From assembly GCA_045545665.1 (NCBI GenBank), contig JAZQBL010000001.1:29790-93789 (forward strand): a stretch of DNA of 64,000 nucleotides, read 5' to 3'. A program made the translations under genes and the position numbers. This document shows positions 16,668 through 24,839 of the stretch, in pieces; the stretch's first letter is position 1; the number at the start of each line of letters is the position of its first letter. The DNA comes from RGIG7213 sp045545665 (GTDB lineage: Bacteria; Bacillota; Clostridia; Oscillospirales; CAG-272). Below the pieces are notes generated by a model, which saw only the letters and a program-made list of their open reading frames with translations, searched no databases and had not been told where the DNA came from.

Positions 16668-18662
16668 TTATATATCGGCGTCTTTAATATAAAGTGCGCC
16701 GTAGTTTGATATAAATTCCTTTCTTGCTTCGATGTTGTCACCCAAAAGCGTATCAAATATCTTATACGTTGCTTCTTCATCAGTCGGGCAGACCTGTATA
16801 AGACGTCTTGTGGCAGGGGACATCGTTGAACGGTACATCATATCCGCATCGTTTTCACCGAGACCCTTTGAACGCTGTACGGTGTATTTTTTATCGCCGA
16901 GGGACCTTACTATTTCTTCCTTCTGCCCGTCGCTGTATGCAAAGAATATTTCGTCCTTGCACGTTATTTCATAAAGGGGCGATTCTGCAATATATACCTT
17001 TCCGGCACGTATCAAAGAGGGGAGAAGTCTGTAGAATATAGTGAGGATAAGAGTTCTTATCTGGAATCCGTCAACGTCGGCATCGGTACAGATTATTACC
17101 TTTGACCAGCGCAGATTGTCGAGATTGAATTCCGCAGTGTCGGATTTGTGCTTTGATTTAATTTCAACGCCGCATCCGAGGATCTTCAGCAGATCTACGA
17201 TTATCTGACTTTCGAATATTTTTTCGTACGTACTCTTAAGACAGTTCAGCGTTTTACCTCTTACGGGAATTATAGCTTGAAATTCGGGTATTCTTGCAAG
17301 CTTACAGGATGAAAGAGCCGAGTCACCTTCAACTATAAAAAGCTCTCGTATATTCTTATCTTTTGAACGGCAGTCAACGAATTTTTCTATCTTGTTCGTT
17401 ATATCGTTTGTCGTTGCAAGCTTCTTTTTCAAATTCAATCGTGTTGCCTCGGCAGACTCACGGCTTCGCTTGTTTACAAGCACCTGCGTTGCGATCTTTT
17501 CGGCATCTATCGGATTTTCCGCAAAGAATATTTCAAGATTTTGCTTCAAAAAGTTCGTCATACATTCCTGTATGAAGCTGTTCGTTATTGATTTTTTCGT
17601 CTGGTTTTCGTATGAGGTATACGTTGAAAAGCTGTTGGTAACTATTATAAGAGAGTCCTTGATGTCGCCGAATTGTATCTTCGATTCGTTTTTGTTGTAT
17701 TTTCCGATGGATTTTATATATTTGTCTATTGCGTAAACAAAACCGTTTTTGACTGCGTTGTCGGGTGAACCGCCGTGTTCAAGAAAGCTTGAGTTGTGGT
17801 AATATTCCGTTACGTTTATTACGTTTGAAAACGTGAAGGCGATATCGAACTTCAATTTGTAATCGGGCTTGTCAGCTCTGTCACGGCCGACACCTTCGCC
17901 CGAAAGACTTACAGTCTGGCATAAAGACGTCGTGCCTGCAAGATTTTCTACGTAGTCGGATATACCTTTTTCGTAAAGATACTCACGCGTTTCAAAGTCG
18001 TTTTCCGAATTTTGTATTTTGAGAATAAATTTAAGACCTGCATTTACGATAGCCTGCTTTTTTAAAACGTCATCGTAATATTCCGTCGGTATATTTATAT
18101 CCGTGAAAACGTCAAGGTCGGGCTTCCAACGTATTACAGTGCCCGTTTTCTTTTCTTTTTTTGCTATTTCACGTACTTCGAGTTCCGTTACGGGGAATCC
18201 TTTTTCGAAGGATATCGAGCTTACGTATCCCTTGGAGTAGGAACGCACCGTCATATACTGAGATGAAAACTGCGTAGCACAGGCACCGAGACCGTTAAGC
18301 CCGAGCGAATATTCGTACGCCGCACCTCCTGAGTTGTTATCGTATTTACCGCCTGCGTACAGCTCACAGAAAACAAGCTCCCAATTATAACGCTGTTCCT
18401 TTTCATTGAATCCGAGCGGAACGCCTCGCCCAAAATCTTCAATTTCAATGGAATTATCATTGAATACCGTTACGTATATTACGTCACCGAAGCCCTCACG
18501 TGCTTCGTCGATAGAGTTTGAAAGTATCTCAAAGACGGAGTGCTCGCATCCCGAAAGACCGTCTGATCCGAAAATAACGCCGGGGCGTAAACGCACCCGG
18601 TCGGGGCCTTTAAGCATTTTTATATCTTGTTCGGAAATTTCCGCGGAAATCTTTTTTGCCAT
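16668..18662 (-). CDS. parE: Topoisomerase IV (type IIA) subunit B, divergent
   Basis: A 664-residue ATPase subunit. The GHKL fold shows ILSNSIDEA, DFGRGVP and GLNGLGA. The TOPRIM domain shows EGDSALSSCKLAR, PVRGKTLN and TDADVDG, and SKGLGENDADMM follows. Several of these differ from the usual forms: DNGRG is DFGRG, GLHGVG is GLNGLG, and EGDSAGGS is EGDSALSS. The metal-binding Glu and DxD are kept, so catalysis is expected. The ATG at 18662 has AAGGAGA upstream. It is the first gene of a four-gene minus-strand operon and diverges from the dinB-addA operon across about 140-160 bp. Confidence 0.88.
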   Translation of the reverse strand: MAKKISAEISEQDIKMLKGPDRVRLRPGVIFGSDGLSGCEHSVFEILSNSIDEAREGFGDVIYVTVFNDNSIEIEDFGRGVPLGFNEKEQRYNWELVFCELYAGGKYDNNSGGAAYEYSLGLNGLGACATQFSSQYMTVRSYSKGYVSSISFEKGFPVTELEVREIAKKEKKTGTVIRWKPDLDVFTDINIPTEYYDDVLKKQAIVNAGLKFILKIQNSENDFETREYLYEKGISDYVENLAGTTSLCQTVSLSGEGVGRDRADKPDYKLKFDIAFTFSNVINVTEYYHNSSFLEHGGSPDNAVKNGFVYAIDKYIKSIGKYNKNESKIQFGDIKDSLIIVTNSFSTYTSYENQTKKSITNSFIQECMTNFLKQNLEIFFAENPIDAEKIATQVLVNKRSRESAEATRLNLKKKLATTNDITNKIEKFVDCRSKDKNIRELFIVEGDSALSSCKLARIPEFQAIIPVRGKTLNCLKSTYEKIFESQIIVDLLKILGCGVEIKSKHKSDTAEFNLDNLRWSKVIICTDADVDGFQIRTLILTIFYRLLPSLIRAGKVYIAESPLYEITCKDEIFFAYSDGQKEEIVRSLGDKKYTVQRSKGLGENDADMMYRSTMSPATRRLIQVCPTDEEATYKIFDTLLGDNIEARKEFISNYGALYIKDADI

Positions 18663-18785
18663 TATAAGTTCTCCTTAGATTAATATATTTATAATAGCAC
18701 AAACGCACGGCAGAATTAATTAATATTATGTAAATATTTTATTTTATCTCTTACAAATTATTTGCGCCATCTGCTCCCGTACTTA

Positions 18786-18814
18786 TTGACACGGAGGACA
18801 AAATGTTATATAAT
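18786..18814 (+). promoter_or_regulatory. Consensus sigma-A promoter at dinB
   Basis: TTGACA (18786-18791), exactly 17 bases, TATAAT (18809-18814): a perfect match to consensus. Transcription would begin about seven bases after the -10, at or next to the A of the ATG at 18821. No LexA/DinR-type box (GAAC-N4-GTTC) is visible around it. Confidence 0.85.
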
Positions 18815-18820
18815 ACGAGT

Positions 18821-20038
18821 ATGAAGAAAAGATATATTTTGCACTGCGATCTGAACGGTTTTTTTGCCTCGGTCGAGTGTGTTTTCAATCCCGAACTTAA
18901 GAATATTCCTATGGCGGTCGGCGGCAGCCGTGAAACACGCCACGGCATAATTTTGGCAAAAAATGAGCTTGCAAAAAAATGCGGTGTCAAAACAGCCGAA
19001 ACGCTTGCGTCGGCAAAAAAGAAATGTCCGGATCTCGTTATCGTTCCGCCGAGACACTCCGAATATAAAAAATTCAGCAGGATAGTGAATTCGATATATT
19101 TGCGTTACACGGATCTTGTCGAGCCGTTCGGTATTGACGAATCGTGGCTTGACATAACGGGAAGTATGCACCTTTTCGGTGATAAAAGCTATGAATGTGC
19201 CGAAAAGATAGCAAACGAAATAAGAAACACGGTAAGAACCGAAACGGGACTTACTGTATCGGTCGGTGTTTCATTCAATAAAATATTCGCAAAGCTCGGT
19301 TCCGATTATAAAAAGCCCGATGCCGTGACGGTTATTACGGAGGATAATTTCAAAGATATCGTCTTTCCGCTTGACGTCGGATCGCTTCTTTTTGCAGGAA
19401 GAGCAACAGGGGAAAAACTGCACGAATTACGCATAAAAACAGTCGGTGAGCTTGCCGGATACGATCCGGCTTTGCTTGAAAAAAAACTCGGTTCCGCCGG
19501 ACGTGCTTTGTACAGATACGCAAACGGTCTTGACGACTCGGAGGTCTTGTCTTTTTATTCAAAAAGGGAAGTAAAGTCGGTTGGCAGGGGGATGACCTTT
19601 ACGCACGATCTCGGTAATATTTCCGAGGTTACGGCAGGAATTTCCGCTTTAAGCTCCGAGGTCTGTGAATCATTACGAAAACAGAATCTTGAATGTAAAA
19701 CAGTTCAGCTTTCCGTAAAGGATGTGAATTTAAAAACCGTACAGCGCAGAGCACCGCTTGAATATCCGACGAATTCCACCAAAAAGGTAACGGAATGCGC
19801 GCTTTCAATATTTGAAAAGTGCTGGAATTTAAGAAATCCCATAAGGGCGATGACGGTTACGGCAATAAATCTTACATCGTCTTTTGAAGCGCAAGCCCAG
19901 CTTTCTTTTTTTGACAGTGAGCCGAACGACGAAAAAGAAAAAAAGCTTGACAGCACACTTGATAAGATCAACGAAAAATACGGCAAAAACTCGATAAAGC
20001 CCGCAAGCTTTATAAAAAACGATATCGGTATAAAATAA
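18821..20038 (+). CDS. dinB: Y-family DNA polymerase (DinB/Pol IV-like)
   Basis: A 405-residue translesion polymerase. Landmarks are ILHCDLNGFFASVE at the start (first catalytic Asp), GIDESWLDIT (the Asp-Glu pair), a helix-hairpin-helix region near KTVGELAGYD and a little-finger domain to the end. The MKKRYILHCDLN start at 18821 fits the family. A longer start at 18803 adds MLYNTS and has a perfect GGAGG-ACAAA-ATG arrangement, but that site is buried between the -35 and -10 of the consensus promoter. Either the transcript is leaderless and starts at 18821, or an unseen promoter lies farther upstream. The stop overlaps the next gene by one base (TAATG). It heads an operon with addB and addA. 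Confidence 0.9.
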   Translation: MKKRYILHCDLNGFFASVECVFNPELKNIPMAVGGSRETRHGIILAKNELAKKCGVKTAETLASAKKKCPDLVIVPPRHSEYKKFSRIVNSIYLRYTDLVEPFGIDESWLDITGSMHLFGDKSYECAEKIANEIRNTVRTETGLTVSVGVSFNKIFAKLGSDYKKPDAVTVITEDNFKDIVFPLDVGSLLFAGRATGEKLHELRIKTVGELAGYDPALLEKKLGSAGRALYRYANGLDDSEVLSFYSKREVKSVGRGMTFTHDLGNISEVTAGISALSSEVCESLRKQNLECKTVQLSVKDVNLKTVQRRAPLEYPTNSTKKVTECALSIFEKCWNLRNPIRAMTVTAINLTSSFEAQAQLSFFDSEPNDEKEKKLDSTLDKINEKYGKNSIKPASFIKNDIGIK

Positions 20039-20850
20039 TGCTTAAAAGAGAAATACAGAATATTTTTGAATGTGAAAAGATCAAATATGCCGAGGCTATC
20101 CCGTATTCACTTACAAGGCGAAACGAAAGCTGTAAAAAGACGGCGGAATTTTCTCCGAATTCCGCAGTTATTTTTCTGATACCGTATTTTAACGGCGTGA
20201 ATGACGGCAACGTGTCGGTCTACGCACAAGCGAAGGACTATCATCTGTACTGCAAGGAGCTTGAAAAACGCATCGTTCCCCTGTTCGAAGAGATAACAAA
20301 TGAAAAAGCCGCACTTTTTGCCGATACTTCACCTATATATGAGGTGGATGCGGCACTCACCGCAGGGCTCGGTGTAAAAGGTAAAAACGGACTTTTGATA
20401 AACAGGGAATATTCCTCGTTTGTGTTTATCGCCTCGCTTTTAACAACTGCAAAAACGGATGCTCTTACCGATAAAAAAGACTATGTGGTAAGCGAGTGTA
20501 TCAACTGCGGAAAATGCATGAAAAACTGTCCCGTAAATCTTGACAAAAGCAAATGTATATCATCTCTTACCCAGAAAAAAGGACAGCTTTCGGATGATGA
20601 AATAACAGCTTTAAAAAATCAGGCGTATGTGTGGGGATGCGACGTGTGCCAGCTTGTATGCCCGTATACCGAAAAAATGATAAAAAACGGTACGAAAACG
20701 GAGATAGAATTTTTTAAGACCGACATTGTTTCAAACGTCACTTTGAAATATCTCGAAAATATATCAAAGAAAGATTTTGAAAAAAGAGCTTTTTCCTGGA
20801 GAGGTAAAAAGGTCCTTTCAAGAAATATCGGAATATGCGAAGAAAAATAA
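20038..20850 (+). CDS. QueG-like double [4Fe-4S] protein
   Basis: A 270-residue protein with the core of epoxyqueuosine reductase: a DUF1730-like N-terminal part, LTAGLGVKGKNGLLIN (compare GLGWIGKNTLLIN in QueG), then two clusters, CINCGKCMKNCP and CDVCQLVCP, around KCISSLT. QueG uses cobalamin and Fe-S clusters in the last step of tRNA queuosine synthesis. This protein is shorter than the usual 310-380 residues and lacks a C-terminal HEAT-type extension. It begins one base inside the dinB stop and its end overlaps the next gene by 16 bp. The position between repair genes is odd for a tRNA-modification enzyme. It could be a paralogue with another substrate, so no symbol is given. Confidence 0.75.
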   Translation: MLKREIQNIFECEKIKYAEAIPYSLTRRNESCKKTAEFSPNSAVIFLIPYFNGVNDGNVSVYAQAKDYHLYCKELEKRIVPLFEEITNEKAALFADTSPIYEVDAALTAGLGVKGKNGLLINREYSSFVFIASLLTTAKTDALTDKKDYVVSECINCGKCMKNCPVNLDKSKCISSLTQKKGQLSDDEITALKNQAYVWGCDVCQLVCPYTEKMIKNGTKTEIEFFKTDIVSNVTLKYLENISKKDFEKRAFSWRGKKVLSRNIGICEEK

Positions 20851-21566
20851 AAGAATTATACGAAAGATGGCTCGTTCTGCGGATAATGAACAAAGAGTCA
20901 CAGCTTATCGACACAGAAGAAAAAATTTTGAAGCTGACAACTAAAAAAAGTAAGCTGTCGGAAGAAGATAAAACTCCCGGCGTCGTTGCAACGGCAAAGC
21001 TGCGTTTTTTTAAGTACAGGCAAAGCGAACGGTATTCAGCCGAGGAAAAGGTGAATTATGCATATTCACGTATAAAATTCAATCCCGTTACAAGCTTTTT
21101 CAGACTCTTTTTCTCCTTTACGCGTAAATACAGATTTATGACTGGCTTTTTGGCATACTTTTCTTTGATAGTTTCGGCTGTTCAAACAGGTGTTATATTT
21201 GTATTTTCCTCCGCTTTTTCGATAATATTGCTTCCGTTTGCTTTAATTCTTTATGCCGTCGTGGCAATCCCTCTGAGGATAAAAACGGTAAAATACGGAA
21301 GGGTCATATCCCGCCAAAAAAAGAAAATATCGTTTATAACAGTTGACGGTATTCCGTATGAGAAGATAAAAGACGGTTATACAGGCAAGCTTATAGAGTG
21401 CCTTGCCGAAGATTCTGTATGCGTTATATCTTCGCTTAATATAACAGACAATTTTTTTGCTGTCAAAAAAGTAAATGATAACGTATACTGCGTATCACAC
21501 AGATTTACCGTCCATCTGAAGAAGCATATACCGCATGATAAGATATACAGTACGATAAAATTATAA
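20835..21566 (+). CDS. Membrane protein of unknown function in the repair operon
   Basis: A 243-residue protein I do not recognise. A basic, helical N-terminal region (about 1-90) is followed by two hydrophobic segments (about 98-120 and 125-148) and a soluble C-terminal domain of mixed strands with SFITVDGIPYEKIKDGYTGK and many Lys residues. It has no cysteine pairs or nuclease motif. It overlaps the QueG-like gene by 16 bp and ends 15 bp before addB, so it is embedded in the dinB-addA operon. A link to repair is by position only. Confidence 0.65.
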   Translation: MRRKIKELYERWLVLRIMNKESQLIDTEEKILKLTTKKSKLSEEDKTPGVVATAKLRFFKYRQSERYSAEEKVNYAYSRIKFNPVTSFFRLFFSFTRKYRFMTGFLAYFSLIVSAVQTGVIFVFSSAFSIILLPFALILYAVVAIPLRIKTVKYGRVISRQKKKISFITVDGIPYEKIKDGYTGKLIECLAEDSVCVISSLNITDNFFAVKKVNDNVYCVSHRFTVHLKKHIPHDKIYSTIKL

Positions 21567-21581
21567 CTGAAAGGATTTAAA

Positions 21582-24500
21582 ATGGTTGAATTTTTGTTCG
21601 GTCACTCGGGCTCGGGTAAGACAACACAAATATATAATAACATCAAACGAGATCTTTCCGAAAAAAAGCGCGTTATGCTCATCGTACCCGACCAGGAGGC
21701 GGTAAGTGCCGAGGCTATGTGTGCTGACGTAACGCAAGGCGTACCTTCGACCGAGCTTTACGTGTGCAGCTTTTCGAGACTTTGCAACGACGTTTTCAGA
21801 AAATACGGCGGTATCGTTTATAACTATGCGGATAAGACGACGGGAAGGCTTCTCGTCTTTCTTGCTTTGCGTTCCGTCAGAGAATATCTTAAGGAATACA
21901 ATACCGTATCGTTTTCCGATACGTCGGCATTATCCGTCATACATTCAACCGTTGGTGAATTTAAACGCTGCGGTATAAGCGCATCCGACCTTTATGAAAT
22001 TTGCGAAAAAATACCTTCTGAAAAAAAACAGCTCAAAGACAAGCTTTCGGATATTGCACTTATATACGATGCGTATAATTCAAATCTCGGTTCTTCGTTG
22101 TGCGATCCGTCGGACGATATGACAAAGCTGTGTTCTATCCTTGAAGAAAATAACTTTTTCGCTGATTTTGACAGTGTTTATATAGATTCCTTCCATTATT
22201 TTACGCATTTACAGCATAAGGTGATATATCATATTTTCAAAAATACGCCTTACGTCTGTGTGAGCGTGTGCGCGCCTTACGCCGAAAAAGCAAAGCAAAA
22301 GTTTACGTTATCGGAAATATATTCATCGTTCGATGATCTTTTAAAAATAGCCGGGAAAGCAAATGCCGATGTATCGGTAACAGAGCTTAAAGAGTCGTAC
22401 AGATTTTCAAACGGCGAAACGAAATATCTTGAAGAGGCTTTGAGAAACGAGTATCAGGACAGCTTTTCTTCAGGTGAGCATATCAAGACCGTGCTTTGCC
22501 GTAATCCTTTTGACGAGGTCGAGTTTGTTTCAAGCGTTATATCAAAGCGTGTAAGGGAAGACGGCAAACGCTTCCGTGATTTTGCCGTTGTCGTGAATTC
22601 CGCAGATTCTTACAAGGGAATTGCCGATGCTGTTTTTGATAAATTCGGCATACCTTATTTCATATCCTCAAGAACGGATATTATGCAAAAGCCTTTTGTA
22701 AAGCTGATATTTGCGGCATTCAATATTCATTTGTCCGGCTTTTACAAGGAGGACGTTATATCGTACGTAAAAACGGGACTTTCGGGGCTTTCTTATGAAG
22801 ACACGGACCTTTTTGAAACGTACGTAAAAAGATGGGGCATAAACGGTAAACGCTTCTGTGAAGCGGCGTGGGATATGAATCCGTCGGGATACGGTGCAAG
22901 ATTTTCAGAAAAAGATACAAAACAGCTCGACCGTATCAACAGGATAAAAGACTATATAATAACCCCGCTTTACGATTTTTCCGAAGCACTTTCGGAAGGT
23001 GCGCTTACGTGCGAAAAGATACTTAACTGCATATACGATCTTCTCATAAAAACAGATATAAAAAAACAGCTTTCGGATCTTGTTCTTGCGTGCGAAGATG
23101 AAGGCGAAAAAAGCGAAATATATCAGATATGGCATCTGTTTTTCAAAGCCGCAACGGATATTTCGGATATCTGTAAGGACACGTGCGTAAGCGTTGAAGA
23201 ATACAGAGCACTCCTTGCTATGGTCCTTTCCGAGGTCGATATAGGTAAGATCCCGACGTCGCAGGATCAGGTTTTGATCGGTGAATCGGGAAAAGTCAGA
23301 ATAAACAATCCTACCGATATATTTGTCCTCGGCGTAAACGAGGGAGATTTTCCCTCCGGTGTTTCAAATAATACCGTTTTTTCGTTTGCCGATATACGTA
23401 TTTTGCAAGATTGCGGAGTGCATTTTATAAATGAAGAAACACTTCTGCTTCGTGATACGTTCAGTTTTTACAAAACCGTCACGTCGTGCAGTGAAAACGT
23501 GTACGTAACGTCTACTGTCAGGGATTCGTCGGCTGCGGCAAAAAAGCCGTCCGTGCTTTTTCAAAAGATCAAAGGATTGTTTCCTTGCGGATACAGCACG
23601 TTTAAAGGTATCACCGCCGATGACGTATGCACGTATGCTGTCGGAGTCGATTTTATCGGACGTAATGCCGATAAAGTACAGATCGCTTCGGTAAAGGCTG
23701 TCCTTGCGGAAAACCCCGACACACTTCACGTAACAGAGGATTATTTACCGACGACGGTTATTTCAAAGGATACGGCACAAAAAATATATTCGGGAGATAT
23801 AAAGCTTTCACAGTCCAAAATAGACAGCTTCAGAAAGTGCAAATTCGGTTATTACTGTAATTACGTGCTGAATCTCAGAAACGACAGCAAGATAGATGTG
23901 GAATCAAACGATCTCGGAACGTACGTCCATTACGTTTTGCAGCGGTTGCTTGAAGATTATATAAAGGGTAACGTGAAGGCGGATATAGACGAATCGGAGC
24001 TTAAAGAAAAGCTGGATATTTATACTTGCGAATTTACATCGAGTTATCTTAACGTCGATATTTCAAAGCCCGGATATGCGAAAATAAAAGCACTGTTTGA
24101 GAGAATGAAAAAAAATACTCTCAAAGCAGCTCAAAATATACTGTGTGAGCTTTCTTCAAGTGAGTTCAAGCCCTCAAAGCTCGAACTTAATATTTCGGAC
24201 AGCGGTGAGATGCCGCCTCTTCGTATACAGCTTTCCGACGGAAGTTCTGCCGTTCTGGGCGGTGTTGCCGACAGAGTCGATACGTACAGCGCTGACGGAA
24301 AGACGTACATAAAGCTTATGGACTATAAAACGGGTAAACCGTCGTTTTCTCTTAACGGAATAGAAAAATGCGACGGAATACAGCTGTTCGTCTATATGAT
24401 AAGTATTTGCACAAAGGGCGGAAAACTGTTCGGGGGCGATATAAAGCCTGCCGCTGCTTTTTACGTTGCGGTAACTCCCGAGGTCAAGGAACACGATTTT

Positions 24501-24839
24501 CCGATAGATGAAGAGACAGCCGACACACTTGCGCGTGACGGTATTATCCGCCGAGGTGCCGTGCTTAACGATGAAGAGGTTATGAAAGCCGTGTTCGGAA
24601 CAGACGGTAAATTTATGCCGAAATACGCATCTGACAAAAAGATCGTGTATATAGCTGATGAAGAATTTACCGATGCGTTCAATAAGCTTGAAAATGCCGT
24701 ATCGGAGCTTGCCGAAAAAATGAAAAACGGATCGGCAGAGGCACTGCCGGAGAAGATAGGCTCATACGAGCCGTGCGAATATTGTGATTACAAAATGGTC
24801 TGCAGATATGAAAGCAAAACGGTGATTGAAGATGAGTGA
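21582..24839 (+). CDS. addB: AddB, helicase-nuclease subunit B
   Basis: A 1085-residue subunit of the AddAB enzyme that processes double-strand ends for recombination. The N-terminus has a Walker A, GHSGSGKT (7-14), in a degenerate helicase fold. The C-terminal nuclease domain has the PD-(D/E)XK core LMDYKTGK (Asp near 914), and the cysteine set CKFGYYC plus CEYCDYKMVC forms the known AddB iron-sulfur staple. Length is normal for AddB. ATG 21582 is preceded by GAAAGGA. It overlaps addA by eight bases. It should act with AddA and Chi-type recognition on DNA ends. Confidence 0.93.
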   Translation: MVEFLFGHSGSGKTTQIYNNIKRDLSEKKRVMLIVPDQEAVSAEAMCADVTQGVPSTELYVCSFSRLCNDVFRKYGGIVYNYADKTTGRLLVFLALRSVREYLKEYNTVSFSDTSALSVIHSTVGEFKRCGISASDLYEICEKIPSEKKQLKDKLSDIALIYDAYNSNLGSSLCDPSDDMTKLCSILEENNFFADFDSVYIDSFHYFTHLQHKVIYHIFKNTPYVCVSVCAPYAEKAKQKFTLSEIYSSFDDLLKIAGKANADVSVTELKESYRFSNGETKYLEEALRNEYQDSFSSGEHIKTVLCRNPFDEVEFVSSVISKRVREDGKRFRDFAVVVNSADSYKGIADAVFDKFGIPYFISSRTDIMQKPFVKLIFAAFNIHLSGFYKEDVISYVKTGLSGLSYEDTDLFETYVKRWGINGKRFCEAAWDMNPSGYGARFSEKDTKQLDRINRIKDYIITPLYDFSEALSEGALTCEKILNCIYDLLIKTDIKKQLSDLVLACEDEGEKSEIYQIWHLFFKAATDISDICKDTCVSVEEYRALLAMVLSEVDIGKIPTSQDQVLIGESGKVRINNPTDIFVLGVNEGDFPSGVSNNTVFSFADIRILQDCGVHFINEETLLLRDTFSFYKTVTSCSENVYVTSTVRDSSAAAKKPSVLFQKIKGLFPCGYSTFKGITADDVCTYAVGVDFIGRNADKVQIASVKAVLAENPDTLHVTEDYLPTTVISKDTAQKIYSGDIKLSQSKIDSFRKCKFGYYCNYVLNLRNDSKIDVESNDLGTYVHYVLQRLLEDYIKGNVKADIDESELKEKLDIYTCEFTSSYLNVDISKPGYAKIKALFERMKKNTLKAAQNILCELSSSEFKPSKLELNISDSGEMPPLRIQLSDGSSAVLGGVADRVDTYSADGKTYIKLMDYKTGKPSFSLNGIEKCDGIQLFVYMISICTKGGKLFGGDIKPAAAFYVAVTPEVKEHDFPIDEETADTLARDGIIRRGAVLNDEEVMKAVFGTDGKFMPKYASDKKIVYIADEEFTDAFNKLENAVSELAEKMKNGSAEALPEKIGSYEPCEYCDYKMVCRYESKTVIEDE

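Noticed and set aside
18762..18830. SOS (LexA/DinR) control of the dinB operon
   Set aside because: No GAAC-N4-GTTC type box was found near the promoter; other damage-responsive control cannot be excluded.
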